The translations under genes and the position numbers were made by a program. This document shows positions 1 through 5,090 of a DNA stretch of 7,862 bases, piece after piece. Positions within the stretch are counted from its first letter, which is position 1. Every line of letters begins with the position of its first letter. Under the pieces are notes generated by a model that was given only the letters and a program-made list of their open reading frames with translations, did not search any database and had not been told where the DNA came from. The DNA comes from Chloroflexota bacterium (GTDB lineage Bacteria > Chloroflexota > Dehalococcoidia > DSTF01 > JACRBR01), in contig JANXYW010000192.1 of NCBI GenBank assembly GCA_025355835.1, positions 1 to 7,862 of the forward strand, written 5' to 3'.

Positions 1-27
1 TCTGCGAAATCTGCGAAATCTGCGGTT
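1..27 (+). repeat. 9-nt periodic repeat array (three units, cut by window edge)
   Basis: Three consecutive 9-nt units: TCTGCGAAA, TCTGCGAAA and TCTGCGGTT. The same design (three units of 9-10 nt, the last usually ending GGTT) recurs at 5899-5928, 5946-5972, 5989-6014, 7690-7717 and 7734-7762 with different but related unit sequences, always in this orientation here. It ends 32 nt before the HAD start codon. It may continue left of the window. Function unknown. Confidence 0.8.
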
Positions 28-59
28 CCCCGTCCCCAGCGAGCTAGATATCCTCCAGC

Positions 60-905
60 ATGCCCGTCAAAGCAGTCCTCTTCGACCTCGGCGACACCCT
101 CTGGCACTTTCCCAAGATGCCGCCCGCCATGGAGATCCGCACCGAAACCATGCGCCGCATCAGCAGCGCCCTCGCGAAGTGGGACATCCCGCTCGAGGGC
201 GATTTGCGTTTCCTCGGCCGCGAGATCCGTCTCGGCGTCGAGCGCGCCGACCGCGCCGCGTACGAGTCCGACTGCGTCAGCCCCGACTTCAACGAGATCG
301 TCCGCGGCGTCGCCAACGACATGGGCCTGAATCTCGACTACGAGCAGGGCGCCGCGCTGTGGGACGCCTGGAACATCGGCGGCCTCACGCTTGGCCGCAC
401 GATGTACGACGACGCCTACCAGACGCTCGATTGGCTGCGCGATCACGGCTACCGCATCGGCTGCGTCACCAACCGCGTCTTCGGCGGTCCCCGTTTCGTC
501 GAAGAGATGCGCGAACTCAAGCTCGACACCTACTTCGAGTCGACCGCCGTCTCCTGCGACATGGGCTACATGAAGCCGCACCCCAAGATCTACGAATACG
601 TCCTCGACGAAATGAAGATCACGGCCGCCGAGACCGCGATGGTCGGCGACTCCCTCCGCGCCGACGTCGAAGCGTCGCAAGCGCTCGGCATGACCGCGAT
701 CTGGCGCCGCACCCGCAAGCACGACCCCCCGCACGAAGACGAACAGGTCGGCGAAGGCCCCCACGGCGCAGTCGACCCGTCAAAACCCGCCACCCGCGCC
801 CAAACCGGCCGCGCCCTTGGCGACTTCGCCGGCGGCGAAACCGCCACCCCCGACCACACCATCCACACGTTGTGGGAGCTCACAGAACTCCCGATTTTCG
901 CCTAG
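60..905 (+). CDS. HAD-superfamily hydrolase
   Basis: This encodes a 281-residue haloacid dehalogenase-superfamily protein, probably a cytoplasmic phosphatase acting on a small phosphorylated metabolite; the substrate cannot be read from sequence. Motif I is FDLGDTL (residues 8-14) with nucleophile Asp9; it is the D-x-G-D-T variant of the usual D-x-D-G-T. Motif II is the Thr of CVTNR (Thr137), motif III is Lys172 in MKPHPKIYE, and motif IV is VGDSLRADVEAS with Asp197 and Asp202. The helical cap lies about residues 20-115. Residues about 219-265 form a Pro/Gly/charged linker separating motif IV from the usual C-terminal DHTIHTLWEL helix, making the protein longer than most relatives. The ATG places motif I directly at the N-terminus, as expected, but has no Shine-Dalgarno sequence in front. 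Family membership is secure; specific function is not. Confidence 0.92.
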   Translation: MPVKAVLFDLGDTLWHFPKMPPAMEIRTETMRRISSALAKWDIPLEGDLRFLGREIRLGVERADRAAYESDCVSPDFNEIVRGVANDMGLNLDYEQGAALWDAWNIGGLTLGRTMYDDAYQTLDWLRDHGYRIGCVTNRVFGGPRFVEEMRELKLDTYFESTAVSCDMGYMKPHPKIYEYVLDEMKITAAETAMVGDSLRADVEASQALGMTAIWRRTRKHDPPHEDEQVGEGPHGAVDPSKPATRAQTGRALGDFAGGETATPDHTIHTLWELTELPIFA

Positions 906-942
906 GTACCGGACGATCGAGTGCGCACGATCGAATCACGCA

Positions 943-960
943 CGCAGCTTCAGCTGCGCC
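943..960. repeat. Palindromic repeat, copy 1
   Basis: CGCAGCTTCAGCTGCG at 943-958 is two 7-nt arms (CGCAGCT and AGCTGCG) around TC, followed by CC. The same 18 nt occur at 1277-1294. This copy lies 38 nt after the HAD stop. A half copy (GCGCAGCTT) appears at about 5771-5779 just after rpe. It is a dispersed element or a protein-binding palindrome; only the perfect repetition is certain. Confidence 0.7.
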
Positions 961-1032
961 AGAATGTTCGTGCTTGCCGATCACGTCACGCCTGAAAACG
1001 CGAAGCGTGTAGGATAGCCGCCCCGGCTGTCC

Positions 1033-1061
1033 GTCCGCCAAAGGCGGACCGACGCAGCACG
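1033..1061 (+). repeat. 7-bp hairpin repeat followed by CGACGCAGCACG
   Basis: Arms GTCCGCC (1033-1039) and GGCGGAC (1043-1049) pair perfectly around AAA, followed by CGACGCAGCACG (1050-1061). A related hairpin at 4796-4812 has arms GTCCGGC and GCCGGAC around AGA and is also followed by CGACG; the changed base pair (C-G here, G-C there) is compensatory. The 12-nt tail is repeated exactly at 5000-5011. It belongs to the same composite repeat family as the two copies between argH and rpe. Confidence 0.65.
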
Positions 1062-1162
1062 CACGTCCTCCCAAATCCAATGGATCGCGTGCGCGAGACT
1101 CTTGTGCCTGCGCGTCACAAAGACGAGGGAGCAGCCTGTCGCGAACCCGTGCTTCTCCTCCA

Positions 1163-1220
1163 TCCAAGAGTCCTCTCCACATCGGGAGAGGACGGTCGCC
1201 GCAGGCGACGGTGAGGTGCC
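1163..1220 (+). repeat. Bipartite hairpin repeat, copy A
   Basis: Two adjacent hairpins and a conserved tail. Stem 1: GTCCTCTCC (1170-1178) with GGAGAGGAC (1185-1193). Stem 2: GTCGCC (1195-1200) with GGCGAC (1204-1209) around GCA. Tail: GTGAGGTGCC (1211-1220). Copies B (3101-3156) and C (7584-7636) have the same layout, with compensatory changes in the stems. It lies upstream of the DUF488 cassette. Confidence 0.8.
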
Positions 1221-1239
1221 CGACCAACCGCCTGTCCGC

Positions 1240-1245
1240 TACAAT
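1240..1245 (+). promoter_or_regulatory. Candidate -10 box for the DUF488 cassette
   Basis: TACAAT differs at one position from the TATAAT consensus. No convincing -35 hexamer lies 16-18 nt upstream. Transcription from here would begin near 1252 and give a leader of about 54 nt that contains the palindrome at 1277-1292. This is a consensus match only. Confidence 0.4.
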
Positions 1246-1276
1246 AAGAACACCCGAGCTAACATCGAAGTACCCG

Positions 1277-1294
1277 CGCAGCTTCAGCTGCGCC
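1277..1294. repeat. Palindromic repeat, copy 2, next to the DUF488 start
   Basis: Identical over 18 nt to 943-960. The palindrome ends 13 nt before the GTG start at 1306 and the downstream GGATG (1296-1300), the only candidate ribosome-binding site. In the mRNA it could form a 7-bp hairpin just before that site, or in DNA serve as an operator. Because another copy has no gene beside it, a dispersed element is equally possible. Confidence 0.65.
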
Positions 1295-1305
1295 CGGATG
1301 GCCGC

Positions 1306-1884
1306 GTGCAAACCGACTCGCCCGTCATCTTCACGATCGGCCATTCCAGCATCACGGCCGACAACTTTGTTGCGCTGCTGCACCTATATAACGTCGAGGC
1401 CGTCGTAGACGTGCGATCGCACCCAGCCTCAAAATTCGCGCCGCACTTCGGCAGGCGCACTCTCGCCGCGCTGCTCCGATCCGCGAACGTACGCTACGCA
1501 TTCATGGGCGACCAGCTCGGCGGCCGTCCAAGCAACTCGCAGTTCTACGATTCGCATGGCTGCGTGCTGTACGACGAGTGGAGTGCGAGCCAGCTGTTCA
1601 GAGATGGGCTCGGCCGCCTCACACGAGCAGCGGCGAAGCATCGCCTGGCGCTCATGTGCTCCGAGGAGAGCCCGCGCCAGTGCCACCGGCATCTCTTGAT
1701 CGCACGTGCTCTTGTCAACAGCGGCTGGCCGAGATCGCATATCATCCACATTCGGGGAGACGGACTGAATACACCGGAAGACGCCATTCCCGTGCAGTCC
1801 GGCCCGCTCATGGAGGGTATCGGTTGGAAATCGCCACGATCGGTTTCACGCGAACCACGGCGCAGCACTTCTTCGAACGCCTGA
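1306..1884 (+). CDS. DUF488 family protein (long, TIGHS type)
   Basis: A 192-residue member of the DUF488 family (Pfam), whose biochemical role is not established. Family hallmarks seen: TIGHSS at residues 10-15, VVDVRSHPAS at 33-42, DQLGGRP at 69-75, and MCSEE followed by QCHRHL at 117-130, with the paired cysteines Cys118 and Cys126 and the CHR triplet. No signal peptide or membrane segment, so probably cytoplasmic. I chose GTG at 1306 because the frame upstream to 1102 runs through a hairpin repeat and a palindrome and resembles no family, while 1306 leaves only nine residues before the TIGHS strand; GGATG at 1296-1300 is a weak ribosome-binding site. The 3' end overlaps the next DUF488 gene by 61 nt, and the last 20 or so residues are Arg/Ser-rich and probably outside the domain. 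Likely first gene of a three-gene operon. Confidence 0.88.
   Translation: MQTDSPVIFTIGHSSITADNFVALLHLYNVEAVVDVRSHPASKFAPHFGRRTLAALLRSANVRYAFMGDQLGGRPSNSQFYDSHGCVLYDEWSASQLFRDGLGRLTRAAAKHRLALMCSEESPRQCHRHLLIARALVNSGWPRSHIIHIRGDGLNTPEDAIPVQSGPLMEGIGWKSPRSVSREPRRSTSSNA
1812..1817 (+). promoter_or_regulatory. Shine-Dalgarno inside the first DUF488 gene; fixes a TTG start
   Basis: GGAGGG lies within the coding region of the upstream DUF488 gene, six nt before TTG at 1824. It is one of the best ribosome-binding sites in the window and decides the start of the second DUF488 gene, which has no suitably placed ATG or GTG. Confidence 0.75.
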
Positions 1885-2255
1885 CCGCCGCGCGCGTTCA
1901 ACGCGTGATCGATGTGCGACTCCGCAACGAATCGCAACTCGCCGGCTTCGCGAAGCAATCCGACCTACCGTACTTCCTTGCGAAACTCTGCGGCATCTCC
2001 TACGAACACGATCTCCGTCTGGCGCCCACCGAAGACCTCCTCAAGAAGTACCGCGAAGACAAAGACTGGGATCGCTACGCCGCTGCCTTCAAGAAACTAA
2101 TGCGCCGCAGAAACATCGCGACAATCCTCGATCGTGATTCATTCGCGCGCAAAACCGCCCTCCTCTGTAGCGAACCCACCGCCGATCGCTGCCATCGCCG
2201 TCTCGTCGCCGAGATCCTCGCAACGGCCTGGCCAGTAGCCGTGGAACACCTGTGA
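1824..2255 (+). CDS. DUF488 family protein (short, TIGFT type)
   Basis: A 143-residue protein of the second common DUF488 subtype. It shows TIGFTRTTAQHFFERL at residues 5-20, VIDVRLRNESQLAGFAK at 28-44, DLPYFLAKLCGISYEHD at 47-63, LAPTEDLLKKY at 67-77, and LLCSE with CHRRL near the C-terminus (Cys115, Cys123, His124, Arg125). These match the family along nearly its whole usual length. The start is TTG at 1824, preceded by GGAGGG; the open frame extends upstream to 1578 but that part is an out-of-frame shadow of the previous gene. The 61-nt overlap makes translational coupling likely. It is clearly not a recent duplicate of its neighbour: the subtypes differ at the first motif, in length and in the central region. 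Function is unknown; the conserved Cys/His/Arg residues could form an active or metal site (inference). Confidence 0.9.
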   Translation: MEIATIGFTRTTAQHFFERLTAARVQRVIDVRLRNESQLAGFAKQSDLPYFLAKLCGISYEHDLRLAPTEDLLKKYREDKDWDRYAAAFKKLMRRRNIATILDRDSFARKTALLCSEPTADRCHRRLVAEILATAWPVAVEHL

Positions 2256-2292
2256 TCGAGCTCCTCGAACCCAGCCACAAAGTGTGTCTCAA

Positions 2293-2382
2293 GCCCCTCT
2301 CCACACTGTGCGGAGAATTGGCCGATCCCGAGTCGCCGCAGGAGACAGGCCGGGGTGAAGCCCGCGCGCAGCGTGGTGAGGC
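2293..2382 (+). repeat. Degenerate or chimeric hairpin repeat, copy D, supplying a Shine-Dalgarno
   Basis: This resembles the bipartite repeat at its left end (CCCCTCTCCAC, 2294-2304, with a weakened partner CGGAGA) and again at the GGTGAGG tail (2375-2381), but the middle differs. The middle contains GAGTCGCCGCAGGAGACAG (2330-2348), identical over 19 nt to 4976-4994 and one mismatch from stem 2 of copy A over 15 nt. The GGTGAGG tail sits 7 nt before the ATG of the next gene and is its only ribosome-binding site candidate. Confidence 0.6.
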
Positions 2383-2388
2383 CCCCAA

Positions 2389-3054
2389 ATGAAAATCCTC
2401 ATCACCGACCTCACACGCATGCAGGGCGGCCACATCTGCGTCGCCGGCATCGACATCGACAAGAACAAACGCGTCCGTCCCGTCGCCGGAGAATCGCTCA
2501 GCGGCCGCCTGCTCGTCACGAACGGCGGCCCGCTCGACGTGCGCCGCGTCATCGACATCGGCCGCACCGCACCACGTCGATCGCGCCCCGAGATTGAAGA
2601 CGTGCGTTTCGAGCCGCGGTCGATCCGATTGCTAAGCACGATGCCCGAAGCCGAATTCGTACAGCGCCTGACGAAACTTGCAGCTGCCGATCTCTCCGCA
2701 ATCGGCGATGACCTCCAACCGCGCGGTCGCAACCTCGTCGTCCCCGAAGGCAAAGGCAAGTGCTCGCTCGTCATCGTCAAGATGACCGGAACCCTTCACG
2801 TGCACATCAACGCCAAAGGAAGACTTCGCCTCGACTGGCACGACGACATCGAACTCCCCATCACCGACCTACGCCTCTTCGAAAACGATCTGAGAACTCC
2901 CGACAGGCGAAAAGCAGAATGGCTCCAACATCAACTCGCCGCCGAAGGAGAACGATTCGTCTGCTTCGGCCTCGGACGCCCCTTCGAAGGCTTCCATTGG
3001 CTACAAATCAACAACATCCACCTCAGCAACAGCGCCGACTGGCAGCTACAGTAG
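2389..3054 (+). CDS. Dual-OB (DuOB)-like protein, DUF488-associated
   Basis: A 221-residue protein that I match, from memory, to proteins annotated as dual OB domain-containing. Features seen: N-terminal MKILITDLTRMQGGHICVAG (residues 1-20) followed by RVRPV (28-32); a mid-protein KGKCSLVIVKMTG segment (122-134); RLRLDWHDDIELPITDLRL (145-163); and a C-terminal FGLGRPFEGFHWLQINNIHL (193-212) whose glycine-leucine-x-R-P-F and W-L-Q features are typical of that group. OB folds usually bind single-stranded nucleic acid or nucleotides, so a nucleic-acid-related role is inferred. No signal peptide or membrane helix. The ATG is preceded by GGTGAGG at 2375-2381. It starts 133 nt after the second DUF488 gene, in the same direction, and probably belongs to the same operon. 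If the DuOB match is wrong, it is an unknown alpha/beta protein. Confidence 0.72.
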   Translation: MKILITDLTRMQGGHICVAGIDIDKNKRVRPVAGESLSGRLLVTNGGPLDVRRVIDIGRTAPRRSRPEIEDVRFEPRSIRLLSTMPEAEFVQRLTKLAAADLSAIGDDLQPRGRNLVVPEGKGKCSLVIVKMTGTLHVHINAKGRLRLDWHDDIELPITDLRLFENDLRTPDRRKAEWLQHQLAAEGERFVCFGLGRPFEGFHWLQINNIHLSNSADWQLQ

Positions 3055-3100
3055 CAGCAAGGCATGCACCACTTCTTCGTCCCAGCAACGATGTCTCATC

Positions 3101-3156
3101 CAAGAGCCCTCTCCACGTCGTGGAGAGGGCGCGCCCGACGGGCGCGGTGAGGTGCC
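3101..3156 (+). repeat. Bipartite hairpin repeat, copy B
   Basis: Stem 1: CCCTCTCCAC (3107-3116) with GTGGAGAGGG (3120-3129), a perfect 10-bp stem around GTC. Stem 2: CGCGCCC (3130-3136) with GGGCGCG (3140-3146) around GAC. Tail: GTGAGGTGCC (3147-3156). It starts 47 nt after the DuOB stop and could end that transcript as a hairpin, but no T-run follows. It also lies upstream of the argH promoter candidate. Confidence 0.85.
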
Positions 3157-3192
3157 GCGAACCACACCGCCGATTCACCAACCACCACCTGA

Positions 3193-3198
3193 TATCAT
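3193..3198 (+). promoter_or_regulatory. argH: Candidate -10 box for argH
   Basis: TATCAT, one mismatch from TATAAT, inside the palindrome TGATATCA. No clear -35 is visible. Transcription would begin near 3205 and give a leader of roughly 42 nt to the GTG at 3247. Confidence 0.35.
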
Positions 3199-3237
3199 CT
3201 CCCCACTCGACGACCACACACCGCGCAGCGCACCCTC

Positions 3238-3243
3238 GGAGGG
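3238..3243 (+). promoter_or_regulatory. argH: Shine-Dalgarno for the argH GTG start
   Basis: GGAGGG stands three nt before GTG at 3247. The spacing is short, but no other start codon lies between here and the conserved N-terminal motif of ArgH, so it supports this start. Confidence 0.65.
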
Positions 3244-3246
3244 CAA

Positions 3247-4728
3247 GTGGCCAAGTCTGTACGTCCGGCGAAAGCCACCGCGAAGCCCGCGACGAAGCCG
3301 GAGACCGAACCCAAGCCCTGGTCCGGGCGCTTCGACGAGGTCACCGACGAGCTCGTCGAAGCCTACACCTCGTCCGTCCACACCGACGCGATGTTCTTCG
3401 CCGAGGACATCGAGGCCTCGATCGCCCACGTCCGCATGCTCGCGCGCCAGGAGATCATCGGCGCCGACGAGGCGAAGAAGATCGAGCGCGGCCTCGACAA
3501 GATCTTCGGCGAGTTCCAGCGCGGCGAATTTGTCCTGCGGCCGGAGCTTGAAGACGTCCACATGAACGTCGAGACGCGCCTCGCCGAGCTGATCGGCCCC
3601 GTCGCTGGCAAGCTGCACACCGCGCGCTCCCGCAACGATCAGGTCGCCACCGACTTCCGCCTCTACGTGATCGAATCGACGCGCAGCGCGGCGATGCACC
3701 TCGTCGCGCTCCAGCAGTCGCTGATCGAACTCGCCGAGAAGAACATCGACGTGATCATGCCCGGCTACACGCACATGCAGCGGGCGCAGCCGGTGCTCTT
3801 CGCGCACCATATGCTCGCCTACGTGCAGATGTTCGATCGCGACCTGCACCGTTTTCTCAACGCCATGGAGATGATGGACGAACTGCCGCTCGGCAGCGGC
3901 GCCCTCGCCGGCGTGCCGTACAAGATCGACCGCCAGTCCGTCGCCGACGAACTTGGATTCCCGCGCGTCACCGCGAACAGCATCGACGCCGTCTCCGATC
4001 GCGACTTCGTCGTCGACTACCTCAGCGCCGCTGCGCTCACGATGGTGCACGTCTCGCGCCTCGCCGAGGAGCTCGTGCTCTGGTCCAGCGCCGAGTTCGG
4101 CTTCATCACGCTGCCCGACGCGTTCGCCACCGGCTCCAGCATCATGCCGCAGAAGAAGAACCCCGACGTCGCCGAACTCGCTCGCGGCCGCACCGGCCGC
4201 GCGATCGGCGCCCTCGTCAGCATGCTCGTCACGCTGAAGGGCCTGCCGCTCGCCTACAACCGAGACATGCAGGAGGACAAGCCAGCGCTCCTCGATGCCG
4301 AAGCGACGCTGCTCCCGACGCTCGAAGTGATCGCGGCGATGCTCCCGCGGATCACCGTGAACGCCGCGCGCATGGCGATCGCCGCGAGCGAGAACTACTC
4401 GCTCGCCACCGACTTCGCCGACTACCTCGTCCGCAAGGGCCTGCCGTTCCGCCAGGCGCACGAAGCCGTCGCCAAACTCGTTCGCCACGCCGAGGAGAAG
4501 CGCGTCGATCTCAGCGATCTCTCGCTCGCCGATCTGCGCACGTTTAGCCCGCTGTTCGCCGATGACGCGCGCGAAATCGATGCGCTGTCATCGATCAGCG
4601 CCCGCGACATCGTAGGCGGTACCGCGCCGAATCGTGTGCGAGCGGCGCTACAGGAAGCCCGCGTTCGCGTCGATACGATGTTGGCAGAAGCGGCCGCGGA
4701 AAACGACGCGTCTACAGACGATGACTAG
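3247..4728 (+). CDS. argH: Argininosuccinate lyase
   Basis: ArgH (493 residues) cleaves argininosuccinate to arginine and fumarate, the last step of arginine synthesis, as a cytoplasmic homotetramer. Seen in order: KPWSGRFDE (22-31), the family N-terminal motif; HTARSRNDQVATDFRLY (124-140); GYTHMQRAQPVLFAHH (173-188) with the catalytic-region His176; and the fumarate-lyase signature GSSIMPQKKNPD (296-307) on the flexible serine loop. Length is slightly above the usual 455-470 because of a Lys/Ala/Pro-rich extension of about 22 residues at the N-terminus and an acidic tail ending STDDD. The start is GTG; the frame has no other start codon ahead of the conserved motif. No other arginine gene is in view: it stands between the DUF488 cassette and rpe, separated by 192 and 362 nt of repeat-bearing DNA, so it is probably transcribed alone. 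Confidence 0.97.
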   Translation: MAKSVRPAKATAKPATKPETEPKPWSGRFDEVTDELVEAYTSSVHTDAMFFAEDIEASIAHVRMLARQEIIGADEAKKIERGLDKIFGEFQRGEFVLRPELEDVHMNVETRLAELIGPVAGKLHTARSRNDQVATDFRLYVIESTRSAAMHLVALQQSLIELAEKNIDVIMPGYTHMQRAQPVLFAHHMLAYVQMFDRDLHRFLNAMEMMDELPLGSGALAGVPYKIDRQSVADELGFPRVTANSIDAVSDRDFVVDYLSAAALTMVHVSRLAEELVLWSSAEFGFITLPDAFATGSSIMPQKKNPDVAELARGRTGRAIGALVSMLVTLKGLPLAYNRDMQEDKPALLDAEATLLPTLEVIAAMLPRITVNAARMAIAASENYSLATDFADYLVRKGLPFRQAHEAVAKLVRHAEEKRVDLSDLSLADLRTFSPLFADDAREIDALSSISARDIVGGTAPNRVRAALQEARVRVDTMLAEAAAENDASTDDD

Positions 4729-4758
4729 CGCAATGGTTCAAATGATGTTCGTTGAGGG

Positions 4759-4872
4759 CGCGCGAAGCATGGAGCATGGGCGCCCTCGCCCGTGCGTCCG
4801 GCAGAGCCGGACCGACGGAGAAGGCCCTGCCGATCAACGGATGTCGTCCGCGTGTGAGATCGAACGGCCGAG
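4759..4872 (+). repeat. Composite structured repeat, copy 1 (argH-rpe spacer)
   Basis: Begins GCGCGAAGCATGG, then a hairpin with arms CATGGGC (4775-4781) and GCCCGTG (4788-4794) around GCCCTC, then a second hairpin with arms GTCCGGC (4796-4802) and GCCGGAC (4806-4812), then CGACG and further on GTCGTCCGCGTG with a GATCGA motif. Copy 2 lies at 4926-5060 with the same order of parts. Compensatory changes between copies preserve the first stem. No gene is seen here. Confidence 0.75.
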
Positions 4873-4925
4873 AACGACGCCTGCGGCGACGAATAGTAGG
4901 GGTTCGATTTGACGCAGTCTGTAAG

Positions 4926-5060
4926 AGCGCGAAGCATGGCGCATAGGCGCCCTCGCCTGTGTGTTGGCAGTCGAAGAGTCGCCGCAGGAGACAGCCAGAC
5001 CGACGCAGCACGAGGCAGCGCTCGACGCATATCGTCCGCGTGCGAAATCGAAGCGCGAGG
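4926..5060 (+). repeat. Composite structured repeat, copy 2, with an inserted module
   Basis: Same order as the 4759 copy: GCGCGAAGCATGG, a hairpin with arms CATAGGC (4942-4948) and GCCTGTG (4955-4961) around the identical loop GCCCTC, then GACCGACGCAGCACG, then a GTCCGCGTG/AAATCGA end. Where copy 1 has the second 7-bp hairpin, this copy has about 25 extra nt including the 19-mer (4976-4994) also found at 2330-2348. The copy ends about 30 nt before the rpe start, so it lies in the rpe leader if the promoter is upstream. A TTGACG (4909-4914) just ahead could be a -35, but the matching -10 is poor. Confidence 0.7.
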
Positions 5061-5077
5061 CACGAGAAGTTCAGCCC

Positions 5078-5083
5078 GAAAGG
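5078..5083 (+). promoter_or_regulatory. rpe: Shine-Dalgarno for the rpe GTG start
   Basis: GAAAGG ends seven nt before GTG at 5091. The in-frame ATG at 5103 has no such site, so GTG is preferred. Confidence 0.55.
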
Positions 5084-5090
5084 CAGCGCG

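Larger units (their letters stand above)
906..1305. other. Repeat-rich intergenic region, no gene
   Basis: I see no credible gene in these 400 nt. Both-strand open frames here are low-complexity and unlike any family I know. The region holds a CGATCG pair (914-919 and 928-933) that could fold just after the HAD stop without a T-run, a 16-nt palindrome (943-958), a 7-bp hairpin (1033-1049), a bipartite hairpin repeat (1163-1220), a candidate -10 box (1240-1245) and a second copy of the palindrome (1277-1292). Confidence 0.7.

Noticed and set aside
179..1012. A 277-codon plus-strand frame overlapping the HAD gene
   Set aside because: It reads as an Arg/Pro/His-rich string in the +1 shadow of the HAD gene, without any family motif.
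1102..1305. Upstream extension of the first DUF488 gene to ATG at 1102
   Set aside because: The extension would translate a bipartite hairpin repeat, a -10-like box and a palindrome, and has no similarity to the family; GTG at 1306 fits the domain start.
880..1383. A 167-codon minus-strand frame in the HAD-DUF488 spacer
   Set aside because: It translates repeats and palindromes and runs into both flanking genes; no recognisable domain and no ribosome-binding site support it.
1578..1823. Upstream extension of the second DUF488 gene
   Set aside because: It lies out of frame within the first DUF488 gene, and the GGAGGG plus TTG at 1824 starts exactly at the family's first strand.
1306..2255. 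The two DUF488 frames as one gene broken by a frameshift
   Set aside because: Each frame carries its own complete set of family motifs from first strand to CHR, of different subtypes, so they are two genes.
3175..4488. A 437-codon open frame on the minus strand across argH
   Set aside because: It is the antisense shadow of argH, produced by strong third-position GC bias; its composition (His, Val, Asp, Glu, Arg) is unlike a real protein and argH is unmistakable.
4959..5090. Upstream extension of rpe
   Set aside because: The added sequence is the second copy of the composite repeat; GTG at 5091 with GAAAGG gives the standard Rpe numbering.
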